Source: Paraburkholderia sp.
Lineage (GTDB): Bacteria > Pseudomonadota > Gammaproteobacteria > Burkholderiales > Burkholderiaceae
Assembly: GCF_028283785.1 (NCBI RefSeq)
Contig: NZ_JAPWKB010000005.1
Location: forward strand, 682,001-746,000
DNA: 64,000 nt
Reading direction: 5' to 3'
Part shown: piece after piece, positions 8,074-16,102 of the stretch
Layout of the letters: every line of letters starts with the position of its first letter
Numbering within the stretch: position 1 is the stretch's first letter
Made by a program: the position numbers and the translations under genes
Notes under the pieces: generated by a model
Seen by the model: only the letters and a program-made list of their open reading frames with translations
What the model was told of the DNA's origin: nothing
Database searches by the model: none

Positions 8074-9249
8074 TTACTGTTCGCGAACCGGCGCCTGAAC
8101 CCGCGCTTTCCATTGACCGCCCTTGCCGCGCCAGTACCGCAGCGCCGACGCAAACGTCGCACCGACGTAGAACAGCGCGATCAGCGGCAGGAACGGCGCC
8201 CACAACGGCGAACGGCCGTAGTAGCGCAGCATCGGCGCATAGGCGCAGCACATCGCCGCCCACGCGAGCCACGCCGGCCAGCCCAACGGTCCGAGCAGCA
8301 ACGCGACGACCGGCGGCACCAGATAAATGATGGTCATGCCGAGCAAGGTGCCGGCCAGCAACCACGCCGAATAGTGAAGCTGCGTGAATGCGGTGCGCGC
8401 GATCATGTTCCAGATATCGCGCCAGCTGTCGTACGGACGCAGCGAAACGCTCTGCGCCGCGACGTCGAGCCGAATGGCGTGACGGCCCGTGCCACGATGC
8501 TTGATGCGCGCGGCGAGACTGCAATCGTCGATCAGTTCCGCGCGGATCGATTCGATGCCGCCCGCCTCTTCCAGCGCGCTGCGGCGCACCAGCATGCAAC
8601 CGCCCGCCGCCGCCGCCGTCTTGTTGCGCGGATTGTTGACCCACGAGAACGGATACAGCTTCGCGAAGAAAAACACGAAGGCCGGAATCAGCGCCTTTTC
8701 CCAGAACGAATCGCAACGCAGCCGCACCATCAGCGAGACCAGATCGCGCTGTTCGGCTTCGGCGCGGGTGACGAGTTGCGTGACGGCGTCGGCGGGATGA
8801 CCGATATCGGCGTCGGTGAGCAGCAGGAAACCGGCGTCGAGACCGAGCGTGCGCACCGCTTCGATGCCTTGCGATTGCGCCCACACCTTGCCCGACCAGC
8901 CCGGCGGCAGCGGCTTGGCGCTCAGCACCGTCAGCCGGTCCGGACATTGAAGCTGCAACGCGGCGGCGCGCGCGACGTCGGCGGTGCCGTCGGTGCTGTG
9001 ATCGTCGACGACGATCACGTGAAACGCGCCGCGATAGTCCTGCGTCAGCAACGTGGCAACCGCTTCGCCGATCGCGTCTGCTTCGTCGCGCGCGGGAACG
9101 ACGACCGCGACGCCCGGCCATGCATCACGCGAGGCGGGCGCCAACGGCGCGGCCGGGCGCGCGCGCCAGAAACCGCCGCGTGCGAACAGCAGAACGCACC
9201 AGATCAGCAGCGATACGCAACCGGCCAGAAACAGACATGCCGCGATCAT
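8074..9249 (-). CDS. hpnB: hopene-associated glycosyltransferase HpnB
   Basis: A 391-residue membrane-bound family-2 glycosyltransferase. An N-terminal membrane anchor is followed by the nucleotide-sugar core (VAVVVPARDEADAIGEAVAT, with VDDHSTDGT as the first acidic motif and LLTDADIGH as the DxD), a QxxRW-like region and three C-terminal hydrophobic segments. These match HpnB, thought to act on extended hopanoid side chains. Start ATG at 9249 is chosen because AGGAG lies five bases upstream; the GTG at 9255 overlaps that ribosome-binding site. Confidence 0.85.
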   Translation of the reverse strand: MIAACLFLAGCVSLLIWCVLLFARGGFWRARPAAPLAPASRDAWPGVAVVVPARDEADAIGEAVATLLTQDYRGAFHVIVVDDHSTDGTADVARAAALQLQCPDRLTVLSAKPLPPGWSGKVWAQSQGIEAVRTLGLDAGFLLLTDADIGHPADAVTQLVTRAEAEQRDLVSLMVRLRCDSFWEKALIPAFVFFFAKLYPFSWVNNPRNKTAAAAGGCMLVRRSALEEAGGIESIRAELIDDCSLAARIKHRGTGRHAIRLDVAAQSVSLRPYDSWRDIWNMIARTAFTQLHYSAWLLAGTLLGMTIIYLVPPVVALLLGPLGWPAWLAWAAMCCAYAPMLRYYGRSPLWAPFLPLIALFYVGATFASALRYWRGKGGQWKARVQAPVREQ

Positions 9250-9676
9250 GCGCACTCCTGTGCGGACAAAGCGTGCGCAACAATATTATTCGTGCCAACC
9301 TGCGGATTCGATGGGTGACGCCGCGCGCGGACGCTTGCATCACGTCGCGATGCATCGGGGATCGGAAATTTTTGCTGATCGACTTTCACGTGCAAAGCCT
9401 CGGGACTCATTCAGTAATGCGGCTGTAAGCAATCACCGCAGGGCCAGATAGTGTAAGGGTTCCGCCCCGCCGATGCAGCGTGGATGATGTGCGACACCCC
9501 GCGGCGGCGGGCGTGCGGCACGAAAGCAAAGGGCGCGCAATAGCGATAGAATGCGCGTTTGGTTTTGGTGCGCCGGCTCACGTCGGTATTAAAGACATCA
9601 ATTAATATCAAGTCGCGGCGTCAGGTCGTATCAATACGGCTTCGTCGACACCGCGTCAGTCGGAGTTCGCCAACCT
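9250..9676. other. 427-bp divergent intergenic region, hpnB / ispH
   Basis: Promoter region for two divergent genes. A TAGAAT hexamer (9547-9552) could be a -10 for ispH but has no good -35; an AT-rich stretch lies at 9590-9612. No supported ORF or RNA gene was seen. Confidence 0.4.
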
Positions 9677-10621
9677 ATGCGAGTCATCCTTGCTCAACCT
9701 CGTGGCTTTTGTGCGGGGGTTGTCCGGGCGATCGAAATTGTCGATCGAGCGTTACAACAACACGGTGCACCGGTTTATGTGCGCCACGAAATTGTCCACA
9801 ATCGTCACGTGGTCGAGAATCTGCGCCAGAAAGGGGCTAAATTCGTCGAAGAACTCGACGAAGTCCCGCACGGCGCGGTGGCCATTTTCAGCGCCCACGG
9901 CGTTGCGCAGACTGTCGAACGTGCTGCCGAACAGCGCGATCTCGACGTGCTCGACGCGACGTGTCCGCTGGTCACGAAGGTTCACGTGCAAGGTCGCCAG
10001 TATGTCGGCGCCGGTCGCACGCTGATCCTGATCGGTCACGCGGGCCATCCGGAAGTCGAAGGCACGATCGGCCAGATTCCGGGCAAAGTGCTGCTGGTTC
10101 AGAGCGAAGCCGAAGTGTCGACGCTCGACCTTCCCGTCGATACGCCGCTCGCGTACGTCACGCAGACCACGTTGTCGGTGGACGATACGCGCGGCATCAT
10201 CGATGCGTTGCTGCGCCGCTTCACCAACATCGTCGGTCCTGACACGCGCGACATCTGTTACGCAACGCAAAATCGCCAGGCCGCCGTGCGCGAACTGAGC
10301 AAGCAGGTCGACGTGCTGCTGGTCGTTGGTGCGACGAATAGCTCGAACTCGAACCGGCTGCGCGAAATCGGCGGCGAAACGGGCGTGCCGAGTTATCTGG
10401 TCGCCGATGGTTCGGAAGTGAAGCCGGAATGGGTCGCGCATGCGGAAACCATCGGCATCACGGCGGGTGCGTCGGCACCGGAAGAAATGGTCAAGAACGT
10501 CATCGATGCGCTGCGCGCATTGGGAACCGTCGACGTCACGACCATGGCAGGCCGTGAAGAGAAAGTGGAATTCAAGCTGCCGGCAAAGCTGACACAGGCG
10601 CTCGCCGCACGCGCGGTGTGA
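9677..10621 (+). CDS. ispH: 4-hydroxy-3-methylbut-2-enyl diphosphate reductase
   Basis: A 314-residue IspH/LytB: last enzyme of the MEP pathway, reducing HMBPP to IPP and DMAPP with a [4Fe-4S] cluster. The three cluster cysteines are seen in QPRGFCAGV (C12), [12 protein letters not shown] and [11 protein letters not shown]. Its position inside the hopanoid locus suggests a dedicated copy supplying isoprenoid precursors for squalene; a housekeeping copy on the main chromosome is expected in this group but cannot be seen here. Confidence 0.95.
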   Translation: MRVILAQPRGFCAGVVRAIEIVDRALQQHGAPVYVRHEIVHNRHVVENLRQKGAKFVEELDEVPHGAVAIFSAHGVAQTVERAAEQRDLDVLDATCPLVTKVHVQGRQYVGAGRTLILIGHAGHPEVEGTIGQIPGKVLLVQSEAEVSTLDLPVDTPLAYVTQTTLSVDDTRGIIDALLRRFTNIVGPDTRDICYATQNRQAAVRELSKQVDVLLVVGATNSSNSNRLREIGGETGVPSYLVADGSEVKPEWVAHAETIGITAGASAPEEMVKNVIDALRALGTVDVTTMAGREEKVEFKLPAKLTQALAARAV

Positions 10622-10639
10622 TCCTGTAGAGGTCGACGG

Positions 10640-10675
10640 AAAAAGGGCGACGGGTTAAACCGTTGCCCTTTTTTT
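10640..10675 (+). terminator. rho-independent terminator after ispH
   Basis: GGGCGACGG (10645-10653), loop GTTAAA, CCGTTGCCC (10660-10668) with one G-T pair, flanked by five A on the left and seven T on the right. Confidence 0.85.
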
Positions 10676-10726
10676 ATGGCGCGGGGGTTTATGGTGCCGC
10701 CACGGTTCTCGCCGCAGCTTTAGTTT

Positions 10727-11416
10727 TCATAAGCCTGCCAGCCGCCGAAGGCGAGAGACAACGAGCGGAACCCGGATTTGATCCATCGGATCAGGACGGA
10801 AGTGCCCGGGTAACGCATCGACGAAACGTCGATCGGCAAGCAGATCATCGAACTCCTCTCTCAGAAACGCGCGCAGGTGCGCCGGAACGGCGTCGACCTC
10901 ATCCGCAAGCGACTCCCGGCCATCGATCACATTGACGATGTCTTCGATATCGTGATGCAAATAGTCGCCTTCGCCTCGTGCATAGAACGACTCCAGTTTC
11001 GTAGCGAGAAAAGCGGGTGCAGAAACGTGTCGAATGACCAGGCCATTACGCAGTGAGCGCGTCATCGCGGTTTGTACGGCGACGCCGTACCAGCGGTTGG
11101 AAAACCCAAGTACTGTTTCATCGACAGGCATGACGTCGATGATCAATCCCTCTCGTTCCCACCGGCAGATCAGGTCTGTGCTTTCGCGAAAACCAAGACC
11201 ACGCAACCGGTCGCAGAACGGGTAATAGTTCGTCTTTGGGGCGACCTCCGTCACCAGGTCAACATCGATCGTTTGACGAATCGGAGGACGTGCAAGGTCG
11301 GTTATCAGCAGCCCAACCGCGCAACCGCCAACCAGCACCAGTTCGTCGAGTAGCGGACGAAGCGCGTCCGCCGCCTGCTCGAGAATCACCGCATTCGGAT
11401 CAAAGGTGCCCGTCAT
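10727..11416 (-). CDS. AbiEii/MenT-like nucleotidyltransferase (putative toxin)
   Basis: A 229-residue nucleotidyltransferase-fold protein. The core motif of DNA polymerase beta-like transferases is present: LVLVGGCAVGLLI (GG/S motif region) and then RQTIDVDLVTEV, supplying the DxD metal ligands, with a later acidic residue in GLIIDVMP. This is the arrangement of AbiEii/AbiGii and MenT toxins, which modify RNA or block growth. It overlaps the preceding gene by 17 bp, as in a toxin-antitoxin operon. Base composition and codon use are less GC-biased than the hopanoid genes, suggesting transfer. Toxicity is inferred, not shown. Confidence 0.7.
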   Translation of the reverse strand: MTGTFDPNAVILEQAADALRPLLDELVLVGGCAVGLLITDLARPPIRQTIDVDLVTEVAPKTNYYPFCDRLRGLGFRESTDLICRWEREGLIIDVMPVDETVLGFSNRWYGVAVQTAMTRSLRNGLVIRHVSAPAFLATKLESFYARGEGDYLHHDIEDIVNVIDGRESLADEVDAVPAHLRAFLREEFDDLLADRRFVDALPGHFRPDPMDQIRVPLVVSRLRRLAGL

Positions 11417-11948
11417 AGATGTATTCCTTCAACGCCGCCGCAGCTGCTTCACGCTCTCGTGCGGCGCCGCCCCTTAACGCGTCGATCAACGCAAGTATTT
11501 CGTATAGACGCCGGTCAAGACGTGCGGCGGCCGGAACCGACGGGTACAACGGCACGAAGCTGATACCGCGGACCGTACCGTCCGCGTCCGGCCAAACGGG
11601 TGCCAGGTCCACCGTCTGATCGAATTGCTGGGCAAGTGGAGGAGCGGCTACGCCCGTCGGCATTCCTCTCGTCATCGGTCCCGTTTGCGCCGGGAATGCG
11701 TACTTGATTCCGTAGAGCAGGAATTCTTCAAAAGCTGCGCGTGAAACCGCGAGGCCTTCCTCGTCGTTGATGACAAGTTGCGAGCTTCGCGCGCGCTGAG
11801 CGGCAGCATGGACCTCAGACGCCGACATATACAACTCGCGCCCTAATTCCGCGAACGTGTACCACCGCTCACTGTTTGCAGACAGCTTTGCACACAAGAC
11901 GACATCTTGTGGTTTAAGGACAGGCTGCCGTCCTCCAATTTTAGGCAT
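11400..11948 (-). CDS. winged-helix DNA-binding protein, putative AbiEi-like antitoxin
   Basis: A 182-residue protein directly upstream of, and overlapping, the nucleotidyltransferase gene. Its N-terminal part (VLKPQDVVLCAKL, YTFAELGRELYMSASEVHAAA) reads as a helix-turn-helix; the C-terminus is helical and Ala/Arg-rich. ATG 11948 is preferred over 11960 because GAAGGG lies just upstream of it and the upstream ATG falls inside a palindromic operator. Two matching operators (11959-11982, 12012-12035) suggest autoregulation as in AbiE systems. Family assignment is by context and fold impression, not a sequence match I can verify. Confidence 0.6.
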   Translation of the reverse strand: MPKIGGRQPVLKPQDVVLCAKLSANSERWYTFAELGRELYMSASEVHAAAQRARSSQLVINDEEGLAVSRAAFEEFLLYGIKYAFPAQTGPMTRGMPTGVAAPPLAQQFDQTVDLAPVWPDADGTVRGISFVPLYPSVPAAARLDRRLYEILALIDALRGGAAREREAAAAALKEYIYDGHL

Positions 11949-11958
11949 ATCACCCTTC

Positions 11959-11982
11959 ATTCGTGATTCGCGAATCCAGAAT
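11959..11982. promoter_or_regulatory. palindromic operator 1 of the AbiE-like operon
   Basis: A 24-bp imperfect palindrome centred on TTCGCGAA, with core GATTCGCGAATC and outer ATTC/GAAT. It overlaps the region just before the start codon at 11948. Confidence 0.6.
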
Positions 11983-12011
11983 TCTATCGCGTTTGCAGAA
12001 ATTCCCCATGC

Positions 12012-12035
12012 ATTCGCAATTCGCGAATTGTGAAT
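12012..12035. promoter_or_regulatory. palindromic operator 2 of the AbiE-like operon
   Basis: A 24-bp palindrome with core CAATTCGCGAATTG and ATTC/GAAT ends, one mismatched pair. Centre-to-centre distance from operator 1 is 53 bp, about five helical turns, so a dimer could sit at each on the same DNA face. Confidence 0.6.
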
Positions 12036-12180
12036 AGTATCTGGAAAAGATTGATTCTAGCCATTTGAGCACGTAAATTCGGTCTCAAAAAATTTATGCT
12101 TTCCGGAAAGCTAAATTCCATCTACCGAGCACATGCTAAACTGATTCTGCAAACCGACTACTTCGCATTACGGAGGCTTG

Positions 12181-12951
12181 ATGAACGAAGTCCCACGGAA
12201 AAAAAGCCCTCGGGCACCGTCACTCGCTCTCGACGAAGCGCTCGACCGCGCACTGAAAGCATATGGAAAGGAGCGGTTGCACGCCGCCCCGGCCGACGTC
12301 GTCGCGCAAAATATCGGCTACAAGAGCGCAAACAGCGGAGCCGCGCTCAGCGCGCTTGCATCGCTGCGCTACTACGGTCTACTCGCGCGCCCCAAAGAAG
12401 GCTCGTTGGCGGTAAGTAGAGAGGTGGAGTCCTACAAATTCGCGCCGGAAGAAGCCCTAAGACGCACGCTTCTGATCCGTTTTCTGCGTTGTCCGTCCCT
12501 TTACGCAGACTTGCTAGACAAATATGCGTCAGGTCTCCCTTCAGACGCGAATCTCAAATACGATTTGATCCAACGCGGGTTTATCGATCAGGCTGCGGAC
12601 AACGCAATCAGTGTTTTCAAGCGGTCCGTAGACTTCGTTGATTATTTCAAAGAGGACAATCAGATCGCGGCGGAAGACACTTCGTTCGACCCAGTGGAGG
12701 ATGCCGACGCAACATTCCGTTCGATGCCGGCAGACGTGCAGTCCAACACCAGCGATAACAATCGTCCGACTGCTTCCTTTGTGACTGACAGCGCTGACAA
12801 TACCGAGCGCGAGCTGGACCGCATTCCGGTTCGACTTCCCGGCTCGCGTCGAGCCTGGCTCCTGATCCCGACGCCCTTTTACGCATCAGACAAAACCAGG
12901 CTCAAAGCCCAGATCGATCTCCTTCTGACAGAAGAAGACGAAAACGGTTAA
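12181..12951 (+). CDS. hypothetical protein, winged-helix-like N-terminus
   Basis: A 256-residue protein starting at ATG 12181 behind CGGAGG (12171-12176). The N-terminal 80 residues (LDRALKAYGKERLHAAPADVV, SALASLRYYGLLARP) look like a helix-turn-helix/winged-helix fold; the middle is helical (LLDKYASGLPSDANLKYDL; FKRSVDFVDYF); a polar linker leads to a short C-terminal beta segment. I do not recognise the family. It diverges from the AbiE-like pair across a low-GC promoter region and shares that block's atypical composition, so it probably arrived with it. Confidence 0.6.
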   Translation: MNEVPRKKSPRAPSLALDEALDRALKAYGKERLHAAPADVVAQNIGYKSANSGAALSALASLRYYGLLARPKEGSLAVSREVESYKFAPEEALRRTLLIRFLRCPSLYADLLDKYASGLPSDANLKYDLIQRGFIDQAADNAISVFKRSVDFVDYFKEDNQIAAEDTSFDPVEDADATFRSMPADVQSNTSDNNRPTASFVTDSADNTERELDRIPVRLPGSRRAWLLIPTPFYASDKTRLKAQIDLLLTEEDENG

Positions 12952-13008
12952 CACTCGTCGATCTACACGGGACGATATCGAATTCGATCCTCCGGCTAAC
13001 GTTCCCCC

Positions 13009-14442
13009 ATGAAACTCAAGGCGAAGATATTCCTGCTCGCGATCGTGCCGTTTCTGGTCGCGATCGCAGGCATCGGCATCGGCGTGCGCGAACAGGCCAA
13101 GGCGCTGGCCGACACGCAGCACGCCACGATGGAAGCCGCGTATCTCGCCAGCAAGGAACTGGAGTTGCGCCACTACGTCGATCTCGCCACGAGCGCCATC
13201 GCGCCGCTTTACGACGCGTCGCGCGACCGTCCGCAAGACGACGCCGCGTTGCGTGCACAGGCGCTCGATATGCTGGAGAAAATGGACTTCGGCAAAGACG
13301 GCTACTTCTTCGTGTACGACATGCATGGCCGCTCGCTGATGCATCCGCGCGAGCCTGCGCTGGTTGGGCAGGATCTGTGGTCGCTGCGCGATCCGCAAGG
13401 CGCGCTGACCATCCAGCAACTGATCGCGGCGGCATCGCGCGGCGGCGGCTATGTGCGCTACACCTGGCATCGGCCGTCCACGGGCAAGCTCGCGCCGAAG
13501 CTCGGCTATGTCGTGCCGCTCGGACGGTGGGGATGGATGATCGGCACCGGCATCTACCTCGACGACGTCGATACCGCGCTCGCCGGCATCGATCAGCGTG
13601 CCTCCGCGAACATCGATCGCACGATGATGTGGATCGCTGCCATCGCGCTGGCGGGGTTGGGCGTGATCGCACTGTGCGCGCTGGTGCTGAACGTCAGCGA
13701 ATATCGCAGCGCCGACGCCAAGCTGAAACGTCTCGCGCAGCAAGTGGTGGAATCGCAGGAAAACGAACGCGCGCGTTTGTCGCGCGAACTGCACGACGGC
13801 ATCAGTCAGATGATGGTGTCGGTCAAGCTGCTGCTCGAATCGGCGCTGACCCGCTTCGAACGCGGCGAGACCCGTGTGCCCGCCGCCGAAGCCGCGCTGT
13901 CCACCAGCCTCACGCGGCTGGGCGACACCTTGCGCGAAGTCCGTCGCATCTCGCACGCGCTGCGTCCGTCGATGCTCGACGATCTCGGTCTCGCGGCGGC
14001 GCTCGAACAACTGTCGCGCGAAATGGGCGAGCAGTCCGGTATCGAAATCGGCTTTACGCAGATCGCGCACACGTATGCCGCCGCGCTGCCCGACGCGGTC
14101 AACACGGTACTGTTCCGGATCGCGCAGGAAGCACTGACGAACATCGTCCGGCACGCGCAGGCCGATCGCGCGGCGTTGTCGCTGGAAGTGTCGAAAAACG
14201 AAGTCACGCTCGCCATCGCCGACAACGGACGCGGCTTCGATGTCGCGCGCGTGCAGGCCGATCCGCGCGCGGGCGTCGGCTTGCGCAACATGCGTGAGCG
14301 GCTCGACACCCTCGGCGGCGATCTGGCGTTAAGCTCGCAGCCGGGTCATACGATCGTCACCGCGCGTGTGCCGGTCAGGACGTCCGGCTCGCAACCGGCA
14401 AACGTGACGAAAGCGGCGAAATTGCAGGGAAGCGGACGATGA
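13009..14442 (+). CDS. sensor histidine kinase with Cache domain (NarX/HisKA_3 type)
   Basis: A 477-residue kinase. Residues 7-28 are an N-terminal membrane segment; residues 30-200 form a periplasmic single-Cache-like ligand domain (DMLEKMDFGKDGYFFVYDMH, GWMIGTGIYLDDV); a second membrane segment follows (IAALAGLGVIALCALVLNV region). The HisKA_3 phospho-acceptor is H262 in LSRELHDGISQMM, followed by an HATPase domain (IAQEALTNIVRHAQA; ADNGRGFD). Cache domains of this type bind small organic acids. It overlaps the response-regulator gene by 4 bp and forms a two-gene operon. Confidence 0.92.
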   Translation: MKLKAKIFLLAIVPFLVAIAGIGIGVREQAKALADTQHATMEAAYLASKELELRHYVDLATSAIAPLYDASRDRPQDDAALRAQALDMLEKMDFGKDGYFFVYDMHGRSLMHPREPALVGQDLWSLRDPQGALTIQQLIAAASRGGGYVRYTWHRPSTGKLAPKLGYVVPLGRWGWMIGTGIYLDDVDTALAGIDQRASANIDRTMMWIAAIALAGLGVIALCALVLNVSEYRSADAKLKRLAQQVVESQENERARLSRELHDGISQMMVSVKLLLESALTRFERGETRVPAAEAALSTSLTRLGDTLREVRRISHALRPSMLDDLGLAAALEQLSREMGEQSGIEIGFTQIAHTYAAALPDAVNTVLFRIAQEALTNIVRHAQADRAALSLEVSKNEVTLAIADNGRGFDVARVQADPRAGVGLRNMRERLDTLGGDLALSSQPGHTIVTARVPVRTSGSQPANVTKAAKLQGSGR

Positions 14443-15080
14443 ACGATATAACGCCAGGCGCGGCCCGGCTGATTCTGGTCGACGACCATCCGTTGGTGCG
14501 CGACGGTTTGCGCGCGCGGCTCGAAGCGGTGCCGCGGCTGACGGTCGTCGGCGAGGCGGGTAACGCGGACGAAGCGCTCGATCTCGCCGCGCGTCACGAA
14601 CCCGACCTCGCGCTGATGGACGTCGGCATGAACGGGATGAACGGCATCGCGCTCGCCGGTCTGTTTCACGAACGTTTTCCGGCGATTCGCGTCCTCATGC
14701 TGTCGATGCACGACAACATCGAATACGTGACGCAAGCGGTGCGCGCGGGCGCGAGCGGGTACGTGCTGAAGGATTCGCCGTCGGCGGAAATCGTGCATGC
14801 CATTTCCGCCGTGCTCGACGGCCGCACGTTTTTCAGCGCGGGACTCGGCGCGCGGATCGTTCACGCATCCACGGTTCAGGCGCCGATCGAACGGCTGACA
14901 CCACGCGAACGCGACGTGCTCGACGCGCTCGCCGAAGGTCTATCGAGCAAACAGATCGCGCAACGCAATGGCTTATCGGTGCGGACGGTGGAGACGCACC
15001 GGCTGAACATCAAGCGGAAACTCGATATCGAAGGACAGGCCGAACTGATCAAGTTCGCGGTCGAACATCGGCGCAGATAA
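14439..15080 (+). CDS. NarL/FixJ-family response regulator
   Basis: A 213-residue regulator: receiver domain with the acidic pair (LVDDHPLVRDGL), phospho-accepting Asp in LALMDVGMNGMNG, conserved Lys in YVLKDSPS; then a LuxR-type helix-turn-helix (LTPRERDVLDALAEGLSSKQ, VRTVETHRLNIKRKL). It is the cognate partner of the kinase whose gene overlaps it. The unit ends in the hairpin at 15088-15120. Confidence 0.93.
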   Translation: MNDITPGAARLILVDDHPLVRDGLRARLEAVPRLTVVGEAGNADEALDLAARHEPDLALMDVGMNGMNGIALAGLFHERFPAIRVLMLSMHDNIEYVTQAVRAGASGYVLKDSPSAEIVHAISAVLDGRTFFSAGLGARIVHASTVQAPIERLTPRERDVLDALAEGLSSKQIAQRNGLSVRTVETHRLNIKRKLDIEGQAELIKFAVEHRRR

Positions 15081-15087
15081 AAGACAA

Positions 15088-15120
15088 CGCGGCGCGATGG
15101 CAAAAAGCCATCGCGCCGCG
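15088..15120. terminator. long perfect hairpin after the two-component operon
   Basis: A 14-bp perfect stem (arms 15088-15101 and 15107-15120, core GGCGCGATGGC) with an AAAAA loop. No T run follows on either strand, so it may be a 3' stabilising structure or rho-assisted end rather than a classical terminator. Confidence 0.5.
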
Positions 15121-15203
15121 CGGGTCAAACAGGAAAGAGCGGGAGAAGCGGGTAAAACGCGAGCCGACGTGCCCGCGATTCACGCGCTTAAACGCAGCCT
15201 CGA

Positions 15204-15815
15204 TCAGCTACGCGCATTGTGCTCGGTCAGGAACTTGATCAGGCCGTCGATGCCGCCCTTGGCCAGCACGTCGGCGAATTGCGTCTGATACACCTGAATC
15301 AGCCACGCGCCCATCATGTTGATGTCGTAGATCTTCCAGCCGTTCGCCGACTTCGTCAGCCGGTAGCCGATCGCGTCGTCGCCGCCGTTGCTGATCACGT
15401 GCGATTGCACGACCACGTCTTTCGCGCCTGCGGCGGCGTCGGACGGCAGGAACTTGAACTTGACGTCCTGATCGCGCAATTGCGACAGCGAAGCCGCGTA
15501 GGTCTTTACCAGCAACAGCTGGAACTGCTCGTACAGCTGCTTTTGCTGATCGGGCGTGGCGGTGGTCCACGCCTTGCCGACCGCGATGCGCGTGGTGCGC
15601 TGGAAGTCGGTGGCGGGGACGAACTTCGTTTCCACCACCTGGGTAATCTTGGCCATATCGCCGCCGCGTGCTGCCGGATCGGCCTTCATCGCGGTGACCG
15701 TGCCTTCCACGGCATTTTTCACGATCGCGTCCGGCGCGCTCTGCGCGTAAGCCGTCGTGGAGAGGGCCGTGGACACCACGGCTGCCGCGATAAAAGCAGA
15801 CAAGTAACGTTTCAT
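15204..15815 (-). CDS. hpnM: hopanoid-associated MlaC/Ttg2D-like periplasmic protein HpnM
   Basis: A 203-residue protein with signal peptide (MKRYLSAFIAAAVVSTALST, cleaved near AYA-Q) and the toluene-tolerance Ttg2D/MlaC fold (FQRTTRIAVGKAWTTATPDQ; LLVKTYAASL; GWKIYDINMMGAWLI). MlaC proteins carry phospholipids across the periplasm; the version next to hpnN is HpnM, associated with hopanoid transport. ATG 15815 is chosen at the signal peptide; the longer frame to 16115 runs across the divergent promoter. Divergent from hpnN with 287 bp between. Confidence 0.85.
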   Translation of the reverse strand: MKRYLSAFIAAAVVSTALSTTAYAQSAPDAIVKNAVEGTVTAMKADPAARGGDMAKITQVVETKFVPATDFQRTTRIAVGKAWTTATPDQQKQLYEQFQLLLVKTYAASLSQLRDQDVKFKFLPSDAAAGAKDVVVQSHVISNGGDDAIGYRLTKSANGWKIYDINMMGAWLIQVYQTQFADVLAKGGIDGLIKFLTEHNARS

Positions 15816-16102
15816 ACGCTCACCAAAACAGAAAGTTTCAACATTGGACCCGGCGCAAAAATTGCGCCGATCACGCGCCAGTCGCTCGACAGACAACCAC
15901 CTGGTGAGCGGGAAGATGTCGCGGGGGCCACGCTGAAGGTCAGTATACCGGCTTTGTCCCCGTGGACCGCGTGGCCCGGACCACGCCCGGAGCGGCTCCG
16001 GCGGCCTGCCGGTGCGTGCGGAATGAGCCTGTTCACGCGGCGTCGGTATACTCACGGTCTTCTCCCAAAAATGCCATTCGTGACAAGGGCTCCCCCGCGT
16101 AC

